Below are positions 45,034 to 55,891 of a stretch of DNA of 64,000 nucleotides, in pieces; position 1 is the first letter of the stretch, and the number at the start of each line of letters is the position of its first letter. The DNA comes from Mixta theicola. Its GTDB lineage: Bacteria; Pseudomonadota; Gammaproteobacteria; Enterobacterales; Enterobacteriaceae. Location of the stretch: the NCBI RefSeq assembly GCF_002895925.1, contig NZ_NWUO01000005.1:62001-126000 (forward strand), given 5' to 3'. The translations under genes and the position numbers were made by a program. The notes under the pieces were generated by a model. It was not told the DNA's origin, did no database searches, and saw only the letters and a list, made by a program, of their open reading frames with translations.

Positions 45034-47064
45034 ATGACTCAAGTCGCGAAAAAAATAATGGTAACGTGCGCTCTGCCGTACGCTAATGGCCCCATCCATC
45101 TCGGCCATATGCTGGAGCACATTCAGGCTGATATTTGGGTCCGTTACCAGCGAATGCGCGGCAATCAGGTTTGGTTCATTTGTGCCGACGACGCGCATGG
45201 CACTCCGATTATGCTGAAAGCGCAGCAGATGGGAATAACGCCTGAGCAGATGATTACTGAGATGAGTCAGGCGCATCAGAAAGATTTCGCTGGCTTTAAC
45301 ATCAGCTACGATAACTATCATTCTACGCACAGCGATGAGAACCGCGAGTTATCGGAGCTTATCTATACCCGTTTAAAAGAGAACGGGTTTATTAAAAACC
45401 GCACCATTTCACAGCTGTTCGATCCGGAAAAAGGCATGTTCCTGCCGGATCGCTTTGTCAAAGGCAGCTGTCCGAAGTGTAAAGCGCCGGACCAGTACGG
45501 CGATAACTGCGAAGTTTGCGGCTCGACCTATAGCCCGACCGAACTGATCGATCCGAAATCGGTGGTTTCCGGCGCGACGCCGGTGATGCGCGATTCTGAG
45601 CATTTCTTCTTCGATCTGCCCTCCTTCAGCGAGATGCTGCAGGCCTGGACCCGCTCCGGCGCGCTGCAGGAGCAGGTCGCGAATAAAATGCAGGAATGGT
45701 TTGAATCTGGCCTGCAGCAGTGGGACATCTCCCGCGATGCGCCCTACTTCGGCTTTGAAATTCCGGGCGCGCCGGGCAAATATTTCTACGTCTGGCTGGA
45801 TGCGCCCATCGGCTATATGGGCTCGTTCAAAAACCTGTGCGATAAGCGCAGCGACCTGGACTTTGACGAGTACTGGCAGAAAGATTCCACCACCGAGCTG
45901 TATCACTTTATCGGTAAGGATATTGTTTACTTCCACAGCCTGTTCTGGCCGGCAATGCTGGAAGGCAGCAATTTCCGCAAGCCGAACAATCTGTTTGTTC
46001 ACGGCTACGTGACGGTAAACGGCGCCAAGATGTCCAAATCGCGCGGCACCTTTATTAAGGCCAGCACCTGGCTTGAGCATCTGGATGCCGACAGCCTGCG
46101 CTATTACTACGCGGCCAAGCTCTCTTCACGCATCGATGATATTGACCTTAACCTGGAGGATTTCGTCCAGCGCGTTAATGCCGATATTGTCAATAAAGTG
46201 GTTAACCTGGCTTCGCGCAACGCTGGCTTTATCGCCAAACGTTTCAACGGCAAACTGGCGGACCATCTGGCCGATCCGGCGCTGTATAAAACCTTTACCG
46301 ATGCCGCTGAAAGCATTGGCAACGCCTGGCTCAGCCGCGAATATGGTCGTGCGATCCGTGAAATCATGGCGCTGGCGGACGTGGCTAACCGCTATGTTGA
46401 TGAGCAGGCGCCGTGGGTGGTGGCGAAGCAGGAAGGCCGCGATGCCGATCTGCAGGCGATCTGCACCATGGGCATTAACCTGTTCCGCGTGCTGATGACC
46501 TGGCTGAAGCCGGTTCTGCCCTCCTTAAGCGAGCGCGTGGAAGCCTTCCTGAAAACCGAGCTGCAGTGGGATGCGATCGCGACTCCGCTGCTGGATCATG
46601 AGGTCGCTCCGTTTAAAGCGCTCTACAGCCGTATTGAGATGCCGAAGATTAACGGGCTGATCGAAGCATCGAAAGAAGATGCCGCTGCCGCAGCAAAACC
46701 GGCGGCAACCGGCCCGCTGGCGGACGATCCGATCGCGGATACCATTACCATCGACGACTTTGCCAAAGTGGATATGCGCGTGGCGCTGATCAAAACCGCC
46801 GAGCTGGTTGAAGGTTCCGATAAGCTGCTGCGTCTGGAGCTGGATTTGGGCGGCGAAACGCGTCAGATCTTCTCAGGTATCCGCGCCGCTTACCCGGACC
46901 CGTCGGTGCTGGTTGGCCGCCATACCATTGTCGTTGCTAACCTGGCGCCGCGCAAAATGCGCTTTGGCGTATCGGAAGGCATGGTGCTGTCAGCAGGCCC
47001 CGGCGGTAAAGATCTGTTTATCCTCGGCGCGGACGGCGCACAGCCTGGTATGCCGGTAAAATAA
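45034..47064 (+). CDS. metG: MetG, methionyl-tRNA synthetase
   Basis: This 676-residue protein is one residue shorter than in E. coli. The class I HIGH motif is HLGH at residues 22-25, the zinc knuckle is CPKC ... CEVC, the KMSKS motif is in [11 protein letters not shown] near residue 334, and a C-terminal Trbp111-like tRNA-binding/dimer domain follows from about 575 ([13 protein letters not shown]). It charges tRNA-Met for initiation and elongation. A GC-rich hairpin 11 bases after the stop is the likely end of the transcript. Confidence 0.97.
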   Translation: MTQVAKKIMVTCALPYANGPIHLGHMLEHIQADIWVRYQRMRGNQVWFICADDAHGTPIMLKAQQMGITPEQMITEMSQAHQKDFAGFNISYDNYHSTHSDENRELSELIYTRLKENGFIKNRTISQLFDPEKGMFLPDRFVKGSCPKCKAPDQYGDNCEVCGSTYSPTELIDPKSVVSGATPVMRDSEHFFFDLPSFSEMLQAWTRSGALQEQVANKMQEWFESGLQQWDISRDAPYFGFEIPGAPGKYFYVWLDAPIGYMGSFKNLCDKRSDLDFDEYWQKDSTTELYHFIGKDIVYFHSLFWPAMLEGSNFRKPNNLFVHGYVTVNGAKMSKSRGTFIKASTWLEHLDADSLRYYYAAKLSSRIDDIDLNLEDFVQRVNADIVNKVVNLASRNAGFIAKRFNGKLADHLADPALYKTFTDAAESIGNAWLSREYGRAIREIMALADVANRYVDEQAPWVVAKQEGRDADLQAICTMGINLFRVLMTWLKPVLPSLSERVEAFLKTELQWDAIATPLLDHEVAPFKALYSRIEMPKINGLIEASKEDAAAAAKPAATGPLADDPIADTITIDDFAKVDMRVALIKTAELVEGSDKLLRLELDLGGETRQIFSGIRAAYPDPSVLVGRHTIVVANLAPRKMRFGVSEGMVLSAGPGGKDLFILGADGAQPGMPVK

Positions 47065-47074
47065 GCCCGATGTC

Positions 47075-47095
47075 CGCTCCCCGCTATGGGGAGCG
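47075..47095 (+). terminator. Hairpin after metG
   Basis: A perfect stem CGCTCCCC / GGGGAGCG with loop GCTAT lies 11 bases after the metG stop, without a T run. A second perfect hairpin CCCGCGCC / GGCGCGGG lies at 47224-47245. Confidence 0.5.
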
Positions 47096-47258
47096 TTAAC
47101 GGCTATTGATGCCCGCTCCTCATTTCGGGGCGCGTGGGGCGCGTTAAAAGCCACGTCAGGTGTCTGCGCCGGGCGTCCCGGCCGATCGTAAAGACGCAAA
47201 AAACGTCATCCCTGACAGCTCGGCCCGCGCCTTCCGTGGCGCGGGACGCTTTACTCTT

Positions 47259-47408
47259 CTGCCGGGACGCCCGTCGCCCTGACATGGTTGCTCGTTTGTA
47301 GGAACTCCCGTTACAGGCATAGTTGCTCGTTTGCCGGAATTACCGTCGCCCTGATATGGTTGGTCGTTGGCCAGAAGTACCGTCGCAGGCACCTTGCTCC
47401 TCTTTTAA
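47259..47408. repeat. Imperfect tandem repeat, period about 36 bases, four units
   Basis: Units begin at 47271, 47308, 47343 and 47380 with CCGTCGC or CCGTTAC. Each continues roughly as CCTGACATGGTTGCTCGTTT followed by a short variable stretch such as GCCGGAAT. The last unit is shorter and degenerate (CAGGCACCTTGCTCCTC). Spacings are 37, 35 and 37 bases. No open frame is shared by the units. The block lies between metG and yohJ, in a 451-base gap with no other gene. Confidence 0.7.
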
Positions 47409-47515
47409 GGTTCCGCGGTTTGGTGAGTTTTTTTTGCCCTGGCGGATAAATGTGACCGGTAGCACGAATAGGGGTTTCAGCGTATGATTATTGGCGCTAA
47501 CCACAGGAGTCTGCC

Positions 47516-47905
47516 ATGTCTGTCGTGCTGTCTGCCTGCTGGCGCTATCTGCGCGCCTTCATCATTATTTATCTTTGTCTCTATGCCGGTATCGGCATCT
47601 CATCCCTGCTGCCCATCGTGATCCCCGGCAGTATTATCGGGATGCTGATCCTCTTTCTGCTGCTGGGATTTCAAATTGTCCCGGTGAAGTGGGTTAAGCC
47701 TGGCTGTTACCTGATCATCCGCTACATGGCGCTGCTGTTTGTGCCGATCAGCGTCGGCGTCATGAACTACACCGATATTCTCATCGCCCAGTTCGGGCCT
47801 GTCATGGTTTCCTGCGTAGTCAGCACTATGCTGGTATTAACCATCGTCGGCTACAGCTCGCATCGCCTGCACAGCAAGCCCATCGTTGGGGAAAAAAATG
47901 AGTGA
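47516..47905 (+). CDS. yohJ: YohJ, CidA/LrgA-family membrane protein
   Basis: This 129-residue protein with four TM segments ([38 protein letters not shown] and two more) has conserved [20 protein letters not shown]. The family is holin-like and pairs with an LrgB/CidB partner, here YohK, which follows with an eight-base overlap. Suggested roles are in murein hydrolase control or small-metabolite (pyruvate) transport. Downstream, cdd lies 128 bases after yohK, as in E. coli. Confidence 0.93.
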   Translation: MSVVLSACWRYLRAFIIIYLCLYAGIGISSLLPIVIPGSIIGMLILFLLLGFQIVPVKWVKPGCYLIIRYMALLFVPISVGVMNYTDILIAQFGPVMVSCVVSTMLVLTIVGYSSHRLHSKPIVGEKNE

Positions 47906-48590
47906 TATGTGGTGGTCGCTGCCGCTGACGCTGGCGGTGTTTTTTTCCGCCCGCTGGCTGGCGGCGCGGGTAAAAATTTCGCTGTTTAATCCGCTGCTGA
48001 TCTCAATGGCGGTGATTATTCCTCTGCTGCTGCTGATCAATATGCCCTACGCGCGTTACTTTCGGGGCAGCGAAATCCTGAATAGCCTGTTACAGCCTTC
48101 GGTCGTCGCGCTGGCGCTGCCGCTGTATGAACAAATACATCAGATTCGTGCCCGCTGGAAATCGATTATCGGCGTCTGCTTTATCGGCAGCATAACCGCT
48201 ATGGTTTCCGGCACCGCTATCGCCCTGTGGCTTGGCGCAACGCCGGAAATTGCCGCCACCATTATGCCGAAATCGGTCACCACGCCGATTGCAATGGCGG
48301 TTTCCGCCTCGCTGCATGGAATCCCGGCGATTAGCGCTATCTGCGTGCTGATAGCGGGCGTACTGGGCGCGGTATTCGGCCATATGCTGCTTAATCTGCT
48401 GCGGATTAAAACCAAAGCCGCACGCGGACTGGCGATCGGCAGCGCTTCGCACGCGCTTGGCACGGCGCGCTGCGCCGAAATGGACTATCAGGAAGGCGCG
48501 TTCAGTTCGCTGGCGCTGGTGATCTGCGGCATCATCACCTCGCTGCTGGCGCCGTTTCTTTTTCCGGTGCTGCTGGCCCTTTTGGGTTAA
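47898..48590 (+). CDS. yohK: YohK, CidB/LrgB-family membrane protein
   Basis: This 230-residue polytopic membrane protein is read from the ATG at 47898, which overlaps yohJ by eight bases and follows GGGGA. Conserved blocks include [45 protein letters not shown] and [26 protein letters not shown]. It is the obligate partner of YohJ. The CidAB/LrgAB pair is linked to programmed lysis in Gram-positives; in enterobacteria the role is less clear. Confidence 0.93.
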   Translation: MSDMWWSLPLTLAVFFSARWLAARVKISLFNPLLISMAVIIPLLLLINMPYARYFRGSEILNSLLQPSVVALALPLYEQIHQIRARWKSIIGVCFIGSITAMVSGTAIALWLGATPEIAATIMPKSVTTPIAMAVSASLHGIPAISAICVLIAGVLGAVFGHMLLNLLRIKTKAARGLAIGSASHALGTARCAEMDYQEGAFSSLALVICGIITSLLAPFLFPVLLALLG

Positions 48591-48644
48591 AAGTTGCGAG
48601 AGATCGCGCAAATTATAATTTCATTTCATACATTGCATTGCCAT

Positions 48645-48660
48645 AGCGACACAGATCACA
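48645..48660 (+). promoter_or_regulatory. CRP-like site upstream of cdd
   Basis: AGCGA-CACAGA-TCACA has a perfect right half-site and lies 59-74 bases before the cdd ATG. E. coli cdd is activated by CRP and repressed by CytR, which agrees. Confidence 0.55.
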
Positions 48661-48718
48661 TATAACCCCTTGTCGGTGCTTTACAATTTGGGTTACCCCC
48701 TTTTATAAGAGTCATGCA

Positions 48719-49609
48719 ATGCATCCACGTTTTCGTCCGGCCTTTGCCGACTTAGCGGCTGAACTCCAGGCCGCGCTTCTTCCCATCCTTGACGCTGAAG
48801 ATTTTGCCGCCTTTTTTACGCCCGACCAGGTCAACGATTTGTGTCGGCAGAGCGGAATGGACGCTGACGCCTTAGCGCTGGCGCTGCTGCCGCTGGCTGC
48901 CGCCTGCGCCGTTACGCCGCTGTCGCGGTTTAACGTGGGTGCCGTCGCGCGCGGCAATAGCGGACGCTGGTATTTCGGCGCCAATATGGAATTTAGCGGC
49001 GCCACGATGCAGCAGACGGTACATGCTGAACAGAGCGCGGTCGCCCATGCCTGGCTGCGTGGCGAAAGCGGCCTGCAAATCATCACGGTGAACTATACGC
49101 CCTGCGGCCACTGCCGCCAGTTTATGAACGAGCTGAACAGCGGCACGGCGCTGCGCATCAGTTTGCCTGGCCGTCCGGTCGCGACGCTGGCCGACTATCT
49201 GCCGGACGCCTTTGGCCCACGCGATTTGCATATTACCACGCTGGTAATGGATGAGGTTGACCACGGCTATGCGCCAACGGGCGACGCGTTGGCTCAGGCA
49301 GCCATCGCGGCGGCCAACCGCAGCCATGCGCCCTACAGCCAGGCGCATAGCGGCGTCGCGCTGGAAAGCGCCAGCGGCGCGATTTATCACGGCGGCTATA
49401 TCGAAAATGCGGCCTTTAACCCCAGCCTGCCTCCGCTGCAGGCGGCGCTGATCCTGCTGAATATGCATGGCGAAAGCTGCCAGCAGATCGTCCGCGCCGT
49501 GCTGGCGGAACATCCCGATGCGCAACTACGGCAGCAGCCCGCTACCGCCGCCACCCTCCAGGCGCTGGGCTGCGGTACTTTACACGCCGTTACGCTACAA
49601 AAAGCGTAA
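48719..49609 (+). CDS. cdd: Cdd, cytidine deaminase
   Basis: This 296-residue dimeric-type cytidine deaminase (E. coli 294) has the catalytic zinc motif VHAEQSA with the essential glutamate and [11 protein letters not shown] with the two zinc cysteines. The C-terminal half is a degenerate second copy of the fold. It deaminates cytidine and deoxycytidine in pyrimidine salvage. The start [10 protein letters not shown] matches E. coli. It is followed by maeA after 152 bases. Confidence 0.96.
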   Translation: MHPRFRPAFADLAAELQAALLPILDAEDFAAFFTPDQVNDLCRQSGMDADALALALLPLAAACAVTPLSRFNVGAVARGNSGRWYFGANMEFSGATMQQTVHAEQSAVAHAWLRGESGLQIITVNYTPCGHCRQFMNELNSGTALRISLPGRPVATLADYLPDAFGPRDLHITTLVMDEVDHGYAPTGDALAQAAIAAANRSHAPYSQAHSGVALESASGAIYHGGYIENAAFNPSLPPLQAALILLNMHGESCQQIVRAVLAEHPDAQLRQQPATAATLQALGCGTLHAVTLQKA

Positions 49610-49761
49610 CGCCTGGCGAAAAGTGTCAGCTTTTGTTATCGAAAGTTAACAAAAGCTGTACTTCTGCGTGAATTTTCTTAGGATCGTGGCACCCCTTATC
49701 ATCATAAAAATACTGGCCACTTCCCCAAAGAGAACGTGCCAGAAACCGGAGCAAACACCGC

Positions 49762-51459
49762 ATGGAACTCGATTACGAGAGTAAACGTCCGCTTTATATC
49801 CCCTACGCTGGTCCGATTCTGCTGGAATTTCCCCTACTGAACAAAGGCAGCGCCTTTACTATCGAAGAGCGCAACGACTTTAACCTCAACGGCCTGCTGC
49901 CGGAAACCGTGGAAACCATTGAGGAACAGGCGAAGCGTGCCTGGCGTCAGTTCCAGGATTTTAAAAACAATAACGATAAGCACGTCTACCTGCGCAATAT
50001 TCAGGACACCAACGAAACGCTGTTCTATCGCCTGCTCGACAATCATCTGGAAGAGATGATGCCGATTATTTACACCCCGACGGTCGGCGCCGCCTGCGAA
50101 CATTTCTCGGAAATCTATCGGCGCGCCCGCGGTCTGTTTATCTCTTATCCCAACCGCGCCAGCATTGAAGATATGCTGCAGAACGCCACCAAGCAGAACG
50201 TGAAAGTGATTGTGGTAACCGACGGCGAACGTATTCTCGGCCTCGGCGATCAGGGCATCGGCGGCATGGGGATCCCTATCGGCAAGCTGTCGCTGTATAC
50301 CGCCTGCGGTGGTATTAGTCCGGCCTACACCCTGCCGGTAGTGCTGGATGTCGGCACCAACAATCAGCAGCTGCTGAACGATCCGCTCTATATGGGCTGG
50401 CGTCATCCGCGTATTACCGGCGAAGAGTATGATCGCTTTGTCGATGAGTTTATCCAGGCGGTACGCAGCCGCTGGCCGAACGTGCTGCTGCAGTTTGAAG
50501 ATTTCGCGCAGAAAAATGCCATGCCGCTGCTGGAACGCTATCGCGATCAGCTGTGCTGCTTTAATGATGATATTCAGGGCACCGCCGCGGTCACGCTTGG
50601 CACGCTGATCGCCGCCAGCCGCGCGGCCGGCAACCGCCTGTGCGATCAAAACGTGGTGTTCCTCGGCGCGGGCTCTGCGGGCTGCGGCATCGCCGAACAG
50701 ATTATCGCCCAGATGAAATCGGAAGGCTTAAGCGATGAAGAGGCGCGCGCCAAAGTCTTTATGGTTGACCGCTTCGGCCTGCTGACCGATAAACTGCCGA
50801 ACCTGCTCGGCTTCCAGAGCAAACTGGTGCAGAAAAGCGAACGCCTCAGCGACTGGAATCTGCCCAGCGACGCTATCTCGCTGATGGACGTGGTGCGCAA
50901 TGCCAAACCGGATATTTTGATTGGCGTATCGGGCCAGCCGGGCCTGTTCAGCGAAGAGATTATCCGCGAGATGCATCAGCACTGCGCGCGTCCGATCGTG
51001 ATGCCGCTTTCCAACCCAACGTCGCGGGTGGAGGCCACTCCGGCCGATCTTATCAGCTGGACCGACGGCGCGGCGCTGGTCGCTACCGGCAGCCCTTTTG
51101 CACCGGTCACCTGGCAGGGCAAAACCTATTCGATTGCCCAGTGCAATAACTCCTATATTTTCCCAGGCATAGGTCTGGGCGTGATCGCCTCCGGCGCTAC
51201 GCGCGTGACCGACAGCATGCTGATGGCGGCCAGCCGCGCGCTGGCGGACTGCTCGCCGCTGGTGAACGAAGGCGAAGGCCCGGTACTGCCGGAAATTAAA
51301 GATATTCAGGGCGTATCGAAAGTGATCGCTATGGCGGTCGGCAAGGCGGCGCAGCTGGCGGGCGTTGCGGTTGTCTCTTCGGAAGATGTGCTGTCCAAGG
51401 CTATCGCCAATAACTTCTGGCTGCCGCAGTATCGCAACTATCGTCGTACCTCCATCTAA
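49762..51459 (+). CDS. maeA: MaeA, NAD-dependent malic enzyme
   Basis: This 565-residue enzyme has the same length as E. coli MaeA (SfcA). Blocks include [77 protein letters not shown] and the NAD-binding [15 protein letters not shown]. It converts malate to pyruvate and CO2. The position between cdd and sanA differs from E. coli, where maeA lies elsewhere, so this is a rearranged but core-looking gene. It ends in a strong hairpin. Confidence 0.95.
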   Translation: MELDYESKRPLYIPYAGPILLEFPLLNKGSAFTIEERNDFNLNGLLPETVETIEEQAKRAWRQFQDFKNNNDKHVYLRNIQDTNETLFYRLLDNHLEEMMPIIYTPTVGAACEHFSEIYRRARGLFISYPNRASIEDMLQNATKQNVKVIVVTDGERILGLGDQGIGGMGIPIGKLSLYTACGGISPAYTLPVVLDVGTNNQQLLNDPLYMGWRHPRITGEEYDRFVDEFIQAVRSRWPNVLLQFEDFAQKNAMPLLERYRDQLCCFNDDIQGTAAVTLGTLIAASRAAGNRLCDQNVVFLGAGSAGCGIAEQIIAQMKSEGLSDEEARAKVFMVDRFGLLTDKLPNLLGFQSKLVQKSERLSDWNLPSDAISLMDVVRNAKPDILIGVSGQPGLFSEEIIREMHQHCARPIVMPLSNPTSRVEATPADLISWTDGAALVATGSPFAPVTWQGKTYSIAQCNNSYIFPGIGLGVIASGATRVTDSMLMAASRALADCSPLVNEGEGPVLPEIKDIQGVSKVIAMAVGKAAQLAGVAVVSSEDVLSKAIANNFWLPQYRNYRRTSI

Positions 51460-51466
51460 GTGACGG

Positions 51467-51496
51467 TCTCCGCCCGCTCAGCGGCGGAGATTGCTT
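51467..51496 (+). terminator. Terminator of maeA
   Basis: A perfect stem TCTCCGCC / GGCGGAGA with loop CGCTCAGC is followed by TTGCTTAAAA, seven bases after the stop. Confidence 0.65.
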
Positions 51497-51580
51497 AAAA
51501 AAGCCGCGCCCGACCGGCGCGCGCTTGCTTCACGTTAGCGCCTCAAGTAGCCTTGAAGCATTCTTTCCGCCCCATCCTGA

Positions 51581-52315
<735 letters not shown>

Positions 52316-52379
52316 CGGCTATGCTTTCATCACCTCGCCGCCAGCGGGCCTCTGCCGCAGGTGCAGGTGCAGGTCAATA

Positions 52380-54422
52380 TCAGAGCCAGCGCTGGTGTGG
52401 ATACAGCGAGACGCGAATATTGAACACATGCACCATAGCGGCAAAGATGGCTGGATTACTGAGGGAAAGCTTTTCCAGCTTTACCAGCAGTTCGTTAAGC
52501 TCATGCAGTAAATCCTGATGCGGGCGGGTGTGTAAAACTTTCATTTTCCGCCGCAGATACAGACTCAGCTCATGAAACATCTGGCCGCTGTCAATCTGAT
52601 GCAGCTGTAGCTCGCTGTGGTAACGCGCATAAAAGTCATAGCAGTTGGCGCCAATCCATGTTTCAGCGATCAGATCGCCGCCCGCGGTCAGTTCAGCATC
52701 GGGATCGAGGCGTTTACGCGGCAGAATGACGTTAACCCTGTCCAGCATACGAATAATAAAATGCTGGCGCATCAGCAGAGAGGACGAATTTCGTTCCACT
52801 GCTTTAATAAACCCCAGCAAATCCCTTACGCCCATTGAAACCGCGCGTCGGGCTATCCACGACGGCCGCTTATTTCTGATAATGGCAGAGAGAGCCACAG
52901 CGATAATGATTCCGGTCAGGGTGGAAACGCCCGCGTTCAGCGTCACAATCAGGTTCGGCACATAGTGATGGCTGAGTCCGATAAAACCAGGCAGCTGAAT
53001 GGCCACGCTGAGCCCGATCAGGTTGGTTGAGGGCCTCGCCAGCACCAGGCCGAGCATAAACAGTCCGGGAAACAAACACATTATCAGCGCCTGCAGCGTA
53101 TTGGCCTGCGGTATCAGCACCGCGATATAAAACAGGCTGATAAGCAACGCAATCACCACGCCTTTAATAAATCGCCGCATGGGGGTTACCGGCGAATCAA
53201 TACTGGCAAAAAAAGAGCTGGTGATAGCCGCCATGAGCGGCGCATTCGCGCCGTCAGCCCAACCGCTTCCTATCCAGAAAAGAGAGGAAAGGAAGGTCGC
53301 CATAAACGCGGTAAGCGCCGAAAGAAGCAATAGCCCCCGGTCGGTATGCCGGACATTGCCGCTACTTTTCGACAAAACGGTATCGCTGCTGCTGTAAAGA
53401 TCGGCGGCGCGGGCGTTCACATTGTGCCAGGCGTCGCTAATACGGACAAAATTAGCCAGCCTCTCCAGCAGGCCGGTGAATAATAAAATCTCTTCCGTGG
53501 TAATTTTTCCCTCACGCCACGCTTTCTGAAGCGATGTCTGGCTTTCTGTCAGCTGATGCTGGATAACCTCGGTATTCCGGGCGACATCAAAATTAAGCCA
53601 TAAAAGAAAGTGCTGAAAAACATCGGTGACAGCCTGCGGAAACGGAATGTTCAAATCGGCCAGCAGGCTGAGCCGTGTTTCAATGGCGGTCAGCGTCGGC
53701 AACAGATAGGTCAGGTGCTTGTACTGGACGCTGACCAGCCTGATAACATTGCGCGCGGCTTCGCCTTCGTAGATACAGTGGGTCAGAAGGGTTTCAACAT
53801 TCAGCGGGTAGTTCGCCATCCCAATAAGAATATCTTCCCGCTCAGGCGAATTTCGTCCGGCCGTATGGGTAATTAAATCATTGCAGAGTTTTTGCGCAGT
53901 TTTATACCAGTTGCTAACGCTCTGACTTAACAGATGATACATCGGCACAGGCAGTATCAGCCGGTGAATAAGCGAGCTACAGATGAGTCCCAGGGTAATT
54001 TCTTCTATGCGGGAGATAACCGTCCAGGTAAGGGCATAAGGCGAGCTGACCGCAGGAAACCCCATGATTGCCGCGCTGTATCCGGCCAGCATAAATATAT
54101 AGCTTTTCGGCGTACGGTCTTTAAGCGAGAGATACAGACAGACGGATACCCATAAAGAGACGCTAAAACTGAAAAATAGCGGAGACTGCACCGTTTCGGG
54201 ATAGATCAGTAAAATAAAAAATCCGCCAAGCAGCGTTCCCAACAGGCGGAATATCGATTTTGACAGCGTGGAGGCTGCATATAACTGCGAAGTGACATAA
54301 ACCGTTGTCACTGCCCAGGCTGGTTTTTCAAAGTTAAGGAGAAGCGCAATCGTTAAAGCCAGAAACGCGGCGAGAGAAGTTTTGCAAGAAAACAAAACCG
54401 CGCTTTTTGTGAACCACTTCAT
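52380..54422 (-). CDS. FUSC-family (AaeB/YccS-like) inner-membrane transporter
   Basis: This 680-residue protein has an N-terminal block of about six TM segments (from CKTSLAAFLALTIALLLNFEKP onward), a long cytoplasmic region at about 165-350, a second TM block (LLLLSALTAFMATFLSSLFWIGS ... LIVTLNAGVSTLTGIIIAVAL at about 365-515) and a C-terminal soluble tail. This is the fusaric-acid/aromatic acid exporter layout. AaeB exports p-hydroxybenzoate with a small adaptor AaeA; no adaptor gene is adjacent here. The substrate is unknown. Stop codons of sanA and this gene are 64 bases apart. Confidence 0.85.
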   Translation of the reverse strand: MKWFTKSAVLFSCKTSLAAFLALTIALLLNFEKPAWAVTTVYVTSQLYAASTLSKSIFRLLGTLLGGFFILLIYPETVQSPLFFSFSVSLWVSVCLYLSLKDRTPKSYIFMLAGYSAAIMGFPAVSSPYALTWTVISRIEEITLGLICSSLIHRLILPVPMYHLLSQSVSNWYKTAQKLCNDLITHTAGRNSPEREDILIGMANYPLNVETLLTHCIYEGEAARNVIRLVSVQYKHLTYLLPTLTAIETRLSLLADLNIPFPQAVTDVFQHFLLWLNFDVARNTEVIQHQLTESQTSLQKAWREGKITTEEILLFTGLLERLANFVRISDAWHNVNARAADLYSSSDTVLSKSSGNVRHTDRGLLLLSALTAFMATFLSSLFWIGSGWADGANAPLMAAITSSFFASIDSPVTPMRRFIKGVVIALLISLFYIAVLIPQANTLQALIMCLFPGLFMLGLVLARPSTNLIGLSVAIQLPGFIGLSHHYVPNLIVTLNAGVSTLTGIIIAVALSAIIRNKRPSWIARRAVSMGVRDLLGFIKAVERNSSSLLMRQHFIIRMLDRVNVILPRKRLDPDAELTAGGDLIAETWIGANCYDFYARYHSELQLHQIDSGQMFHELSLYLRRKMKVLHTRPHQDLLHELNELLVKLEKLSLSNPAIFAAMVHVFNIRVSLYPHQRWL

Positions 54423-54829
54423 TTATGGGGTAAGTACCGTAGCACAAGTATGTGTCGCCTATTCTGGCAAATGGCATAAAAACTTACTCTTACTAAAAAT
54501 ATACAAATTGTTTCCACTCTGGTTTTAATTTTTTAATTGCATTAAAACATCTTTATTTTTCAACGCGTTTTACTTAACCAAAATAGTTATTATTCCTTAT
54601 GTATTTCCTGGCGAGCTAGCGGCTTAAAAAAACCAGCTGCTGGTATTTATCGCATCGCAGACTGAGCTGAAAATCACGTCATGTGAAAAAAGTTAACGCA
54701 TCAGGCGGCAAAAAATCGCTGAGGATGGGTGGGATAAGGCGATGCAACAGGCGACAACAGCAAAAGCGTTTAACAGGAAGCGTTTGGCGTTACGGCCGCC
54801 AGGAAGGAAAAGCCCCGCTGCCGTAAACA
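54423..54829. other. Intergenic region; no gene seen
   Basis: These 407 bases contain the leftward FUSC promoter, probably in the AT-rich part at 54470-54600. The right part (54640-54829) is of ordinary composition, without an open frame or repeat I can support. Confidence 0.6.
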
Positions 54830-54833
54830 GAAA

Positions 54834-54856
54834 GCGGCGGTTTTCACCGCCGCCTT
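54834..54856 (-). terminator. Terminator of mglBAC
   Basis: On the minus strand the perfect stem GCGGCGG / CCGCCGC with a six-base loop is followed by TTTCTGTTT. It begins nine bases after the mglC stop. Confidence 0.75.
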
Positions 54857-54861
54857 ATCGC

Positions 54862-55872
54862 TTATTTTTTGCGCGAATATTTTAAAGAATCCAGCGCCAC
54901 GGCGAAAATGATAATGCCGCCTTTGATAATGTACTGCCAGTACGGGTTAACCCCGATGTAGGTCAGGCCGTAGTTGATAACGGTAAAAATCAGCACCCCG
55001 GTCACCACGCCCGCTACGGTGCCGACGCCGCCGGCAAAGGAGACGCCGCCCACCACGCACGCGGCGATGGCGTCCAGCTCATACATAAAGCCGAGGTTGT
55101 TGGTGGCGCTGCCGATACGGCCCGCTTCCAGCATCCCGCCGAAGGCATAGAACACGCCGGACAGGGCGTAAATCAGGATCAGGTTAAAAGGAACGTTAAC
55201 GCCTGATACCTTTGCCGCTTCCGGGTTACCGCCGATAGCAAAAATGTTTTTGCCGAAGCGCGTTTTGTTCCACAGGATCCAGACAAACACGATAGCGATA
55301 ATCGCATAGAAGGTGATGTAGGAAAGTTTAAAATCACCAAAACGCAGGTAGCCCTGGGCAAACGCCGAGAAGCCCGCATCAAATCCGGCAATCGGCGAAG
55401 CGCCCACGAAATCGTAATAGAGCGAGTTAATGCCGTAGACGATAATCATGGTGCCCAGCGTGGTAATAAACGGCGTCACCTTCAGGTAAGCGATAATCAC
55501 GCCGTTAACCAGACCAATCAGGGCGCCGATGGCGCAGACAATCAGGATCACCAGCGGGATCGGTAAAGTATCCATGCCGGGGAAAACTTTATTGGCGTTT
55601 TCCATCGACTGCAGCAGCGTTGCCGCTACCACCGCCGCCAGCCCTACCTGCCGCCCGGCAGAAAGGTCTGTCCCCTGGGTAACAATTAATCCGGCCACGC
55701 CCAGCGCGATAATAATACGCACCGAAGACTGGGTCAGAATATTACTCAGGTTCATTAAGCTGAGAAAAGTGGGGTCCTGGAAAATGATAATTGCCAGCAG
55801 CACCAGCAATACCACATAAATGCCGCCCTCTTTTAACCAGGTCAGCGCATTCTTTTTAGTTGTAGCTTTCAT
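54862..55872 (-). CDS. mglC: MglC, galactose/methyl-galactoside ABC permease
   Basis: This 336-residue inner-membrane permease has the length of E. coli MglC. About eight to ten TM helices and the blocks GLIVTQGTDLSAGRQVGLAA, VTPFITTLGTMIIVYGINSL, GGNPEAAKVSGVNV and CVVGGVSFAGGVGTVAGV typify ribose/galactose-type permeases. It forms the channel with the MglA ATPase and the MglB binding protein. It is the last gene of mglBAC, 19 bases after mglA. Confidence 0.96.
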   Translation of the reverse strand: MKATTKKNALTWLKEGGIYVVLLVLLAIIIFQDPTFLSLMNLSNILTQSSVRIIIALGVAGLIVTQGTDLSAGRQVGLAAVVAATLLQSMENANKVFPGMDTLPIPLVILIVCAIGALIGLVNGVIIAYLKVTPFITTLGTMIIVYGINSLYYDFVGASPIAGFDAGFSAFAQGYLRFGDFKLSYITFYAIIAIVFVWILWNKTRFGKNIFAIGGNPEAAKVSGVNVPFNLILIYALSGVFYAFGGMLEAGRIGSATNNLGFMYELDAIAACVVGGVSFAGGVGTVAGVVTGVLIFTVINYGLTYIGVNPYWQYIIKGGIIIFAVALDSLKYSRKK

Positions 55873-55891
55873 GGTAACAACCCTTACATCG

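Noticed and set aside
47259-47408. Tandem repeat considered as a CRISPR array
   Set aside because: The units are contiguous and diverged, there are no equal-length unique spacers, and no cas genes are present.
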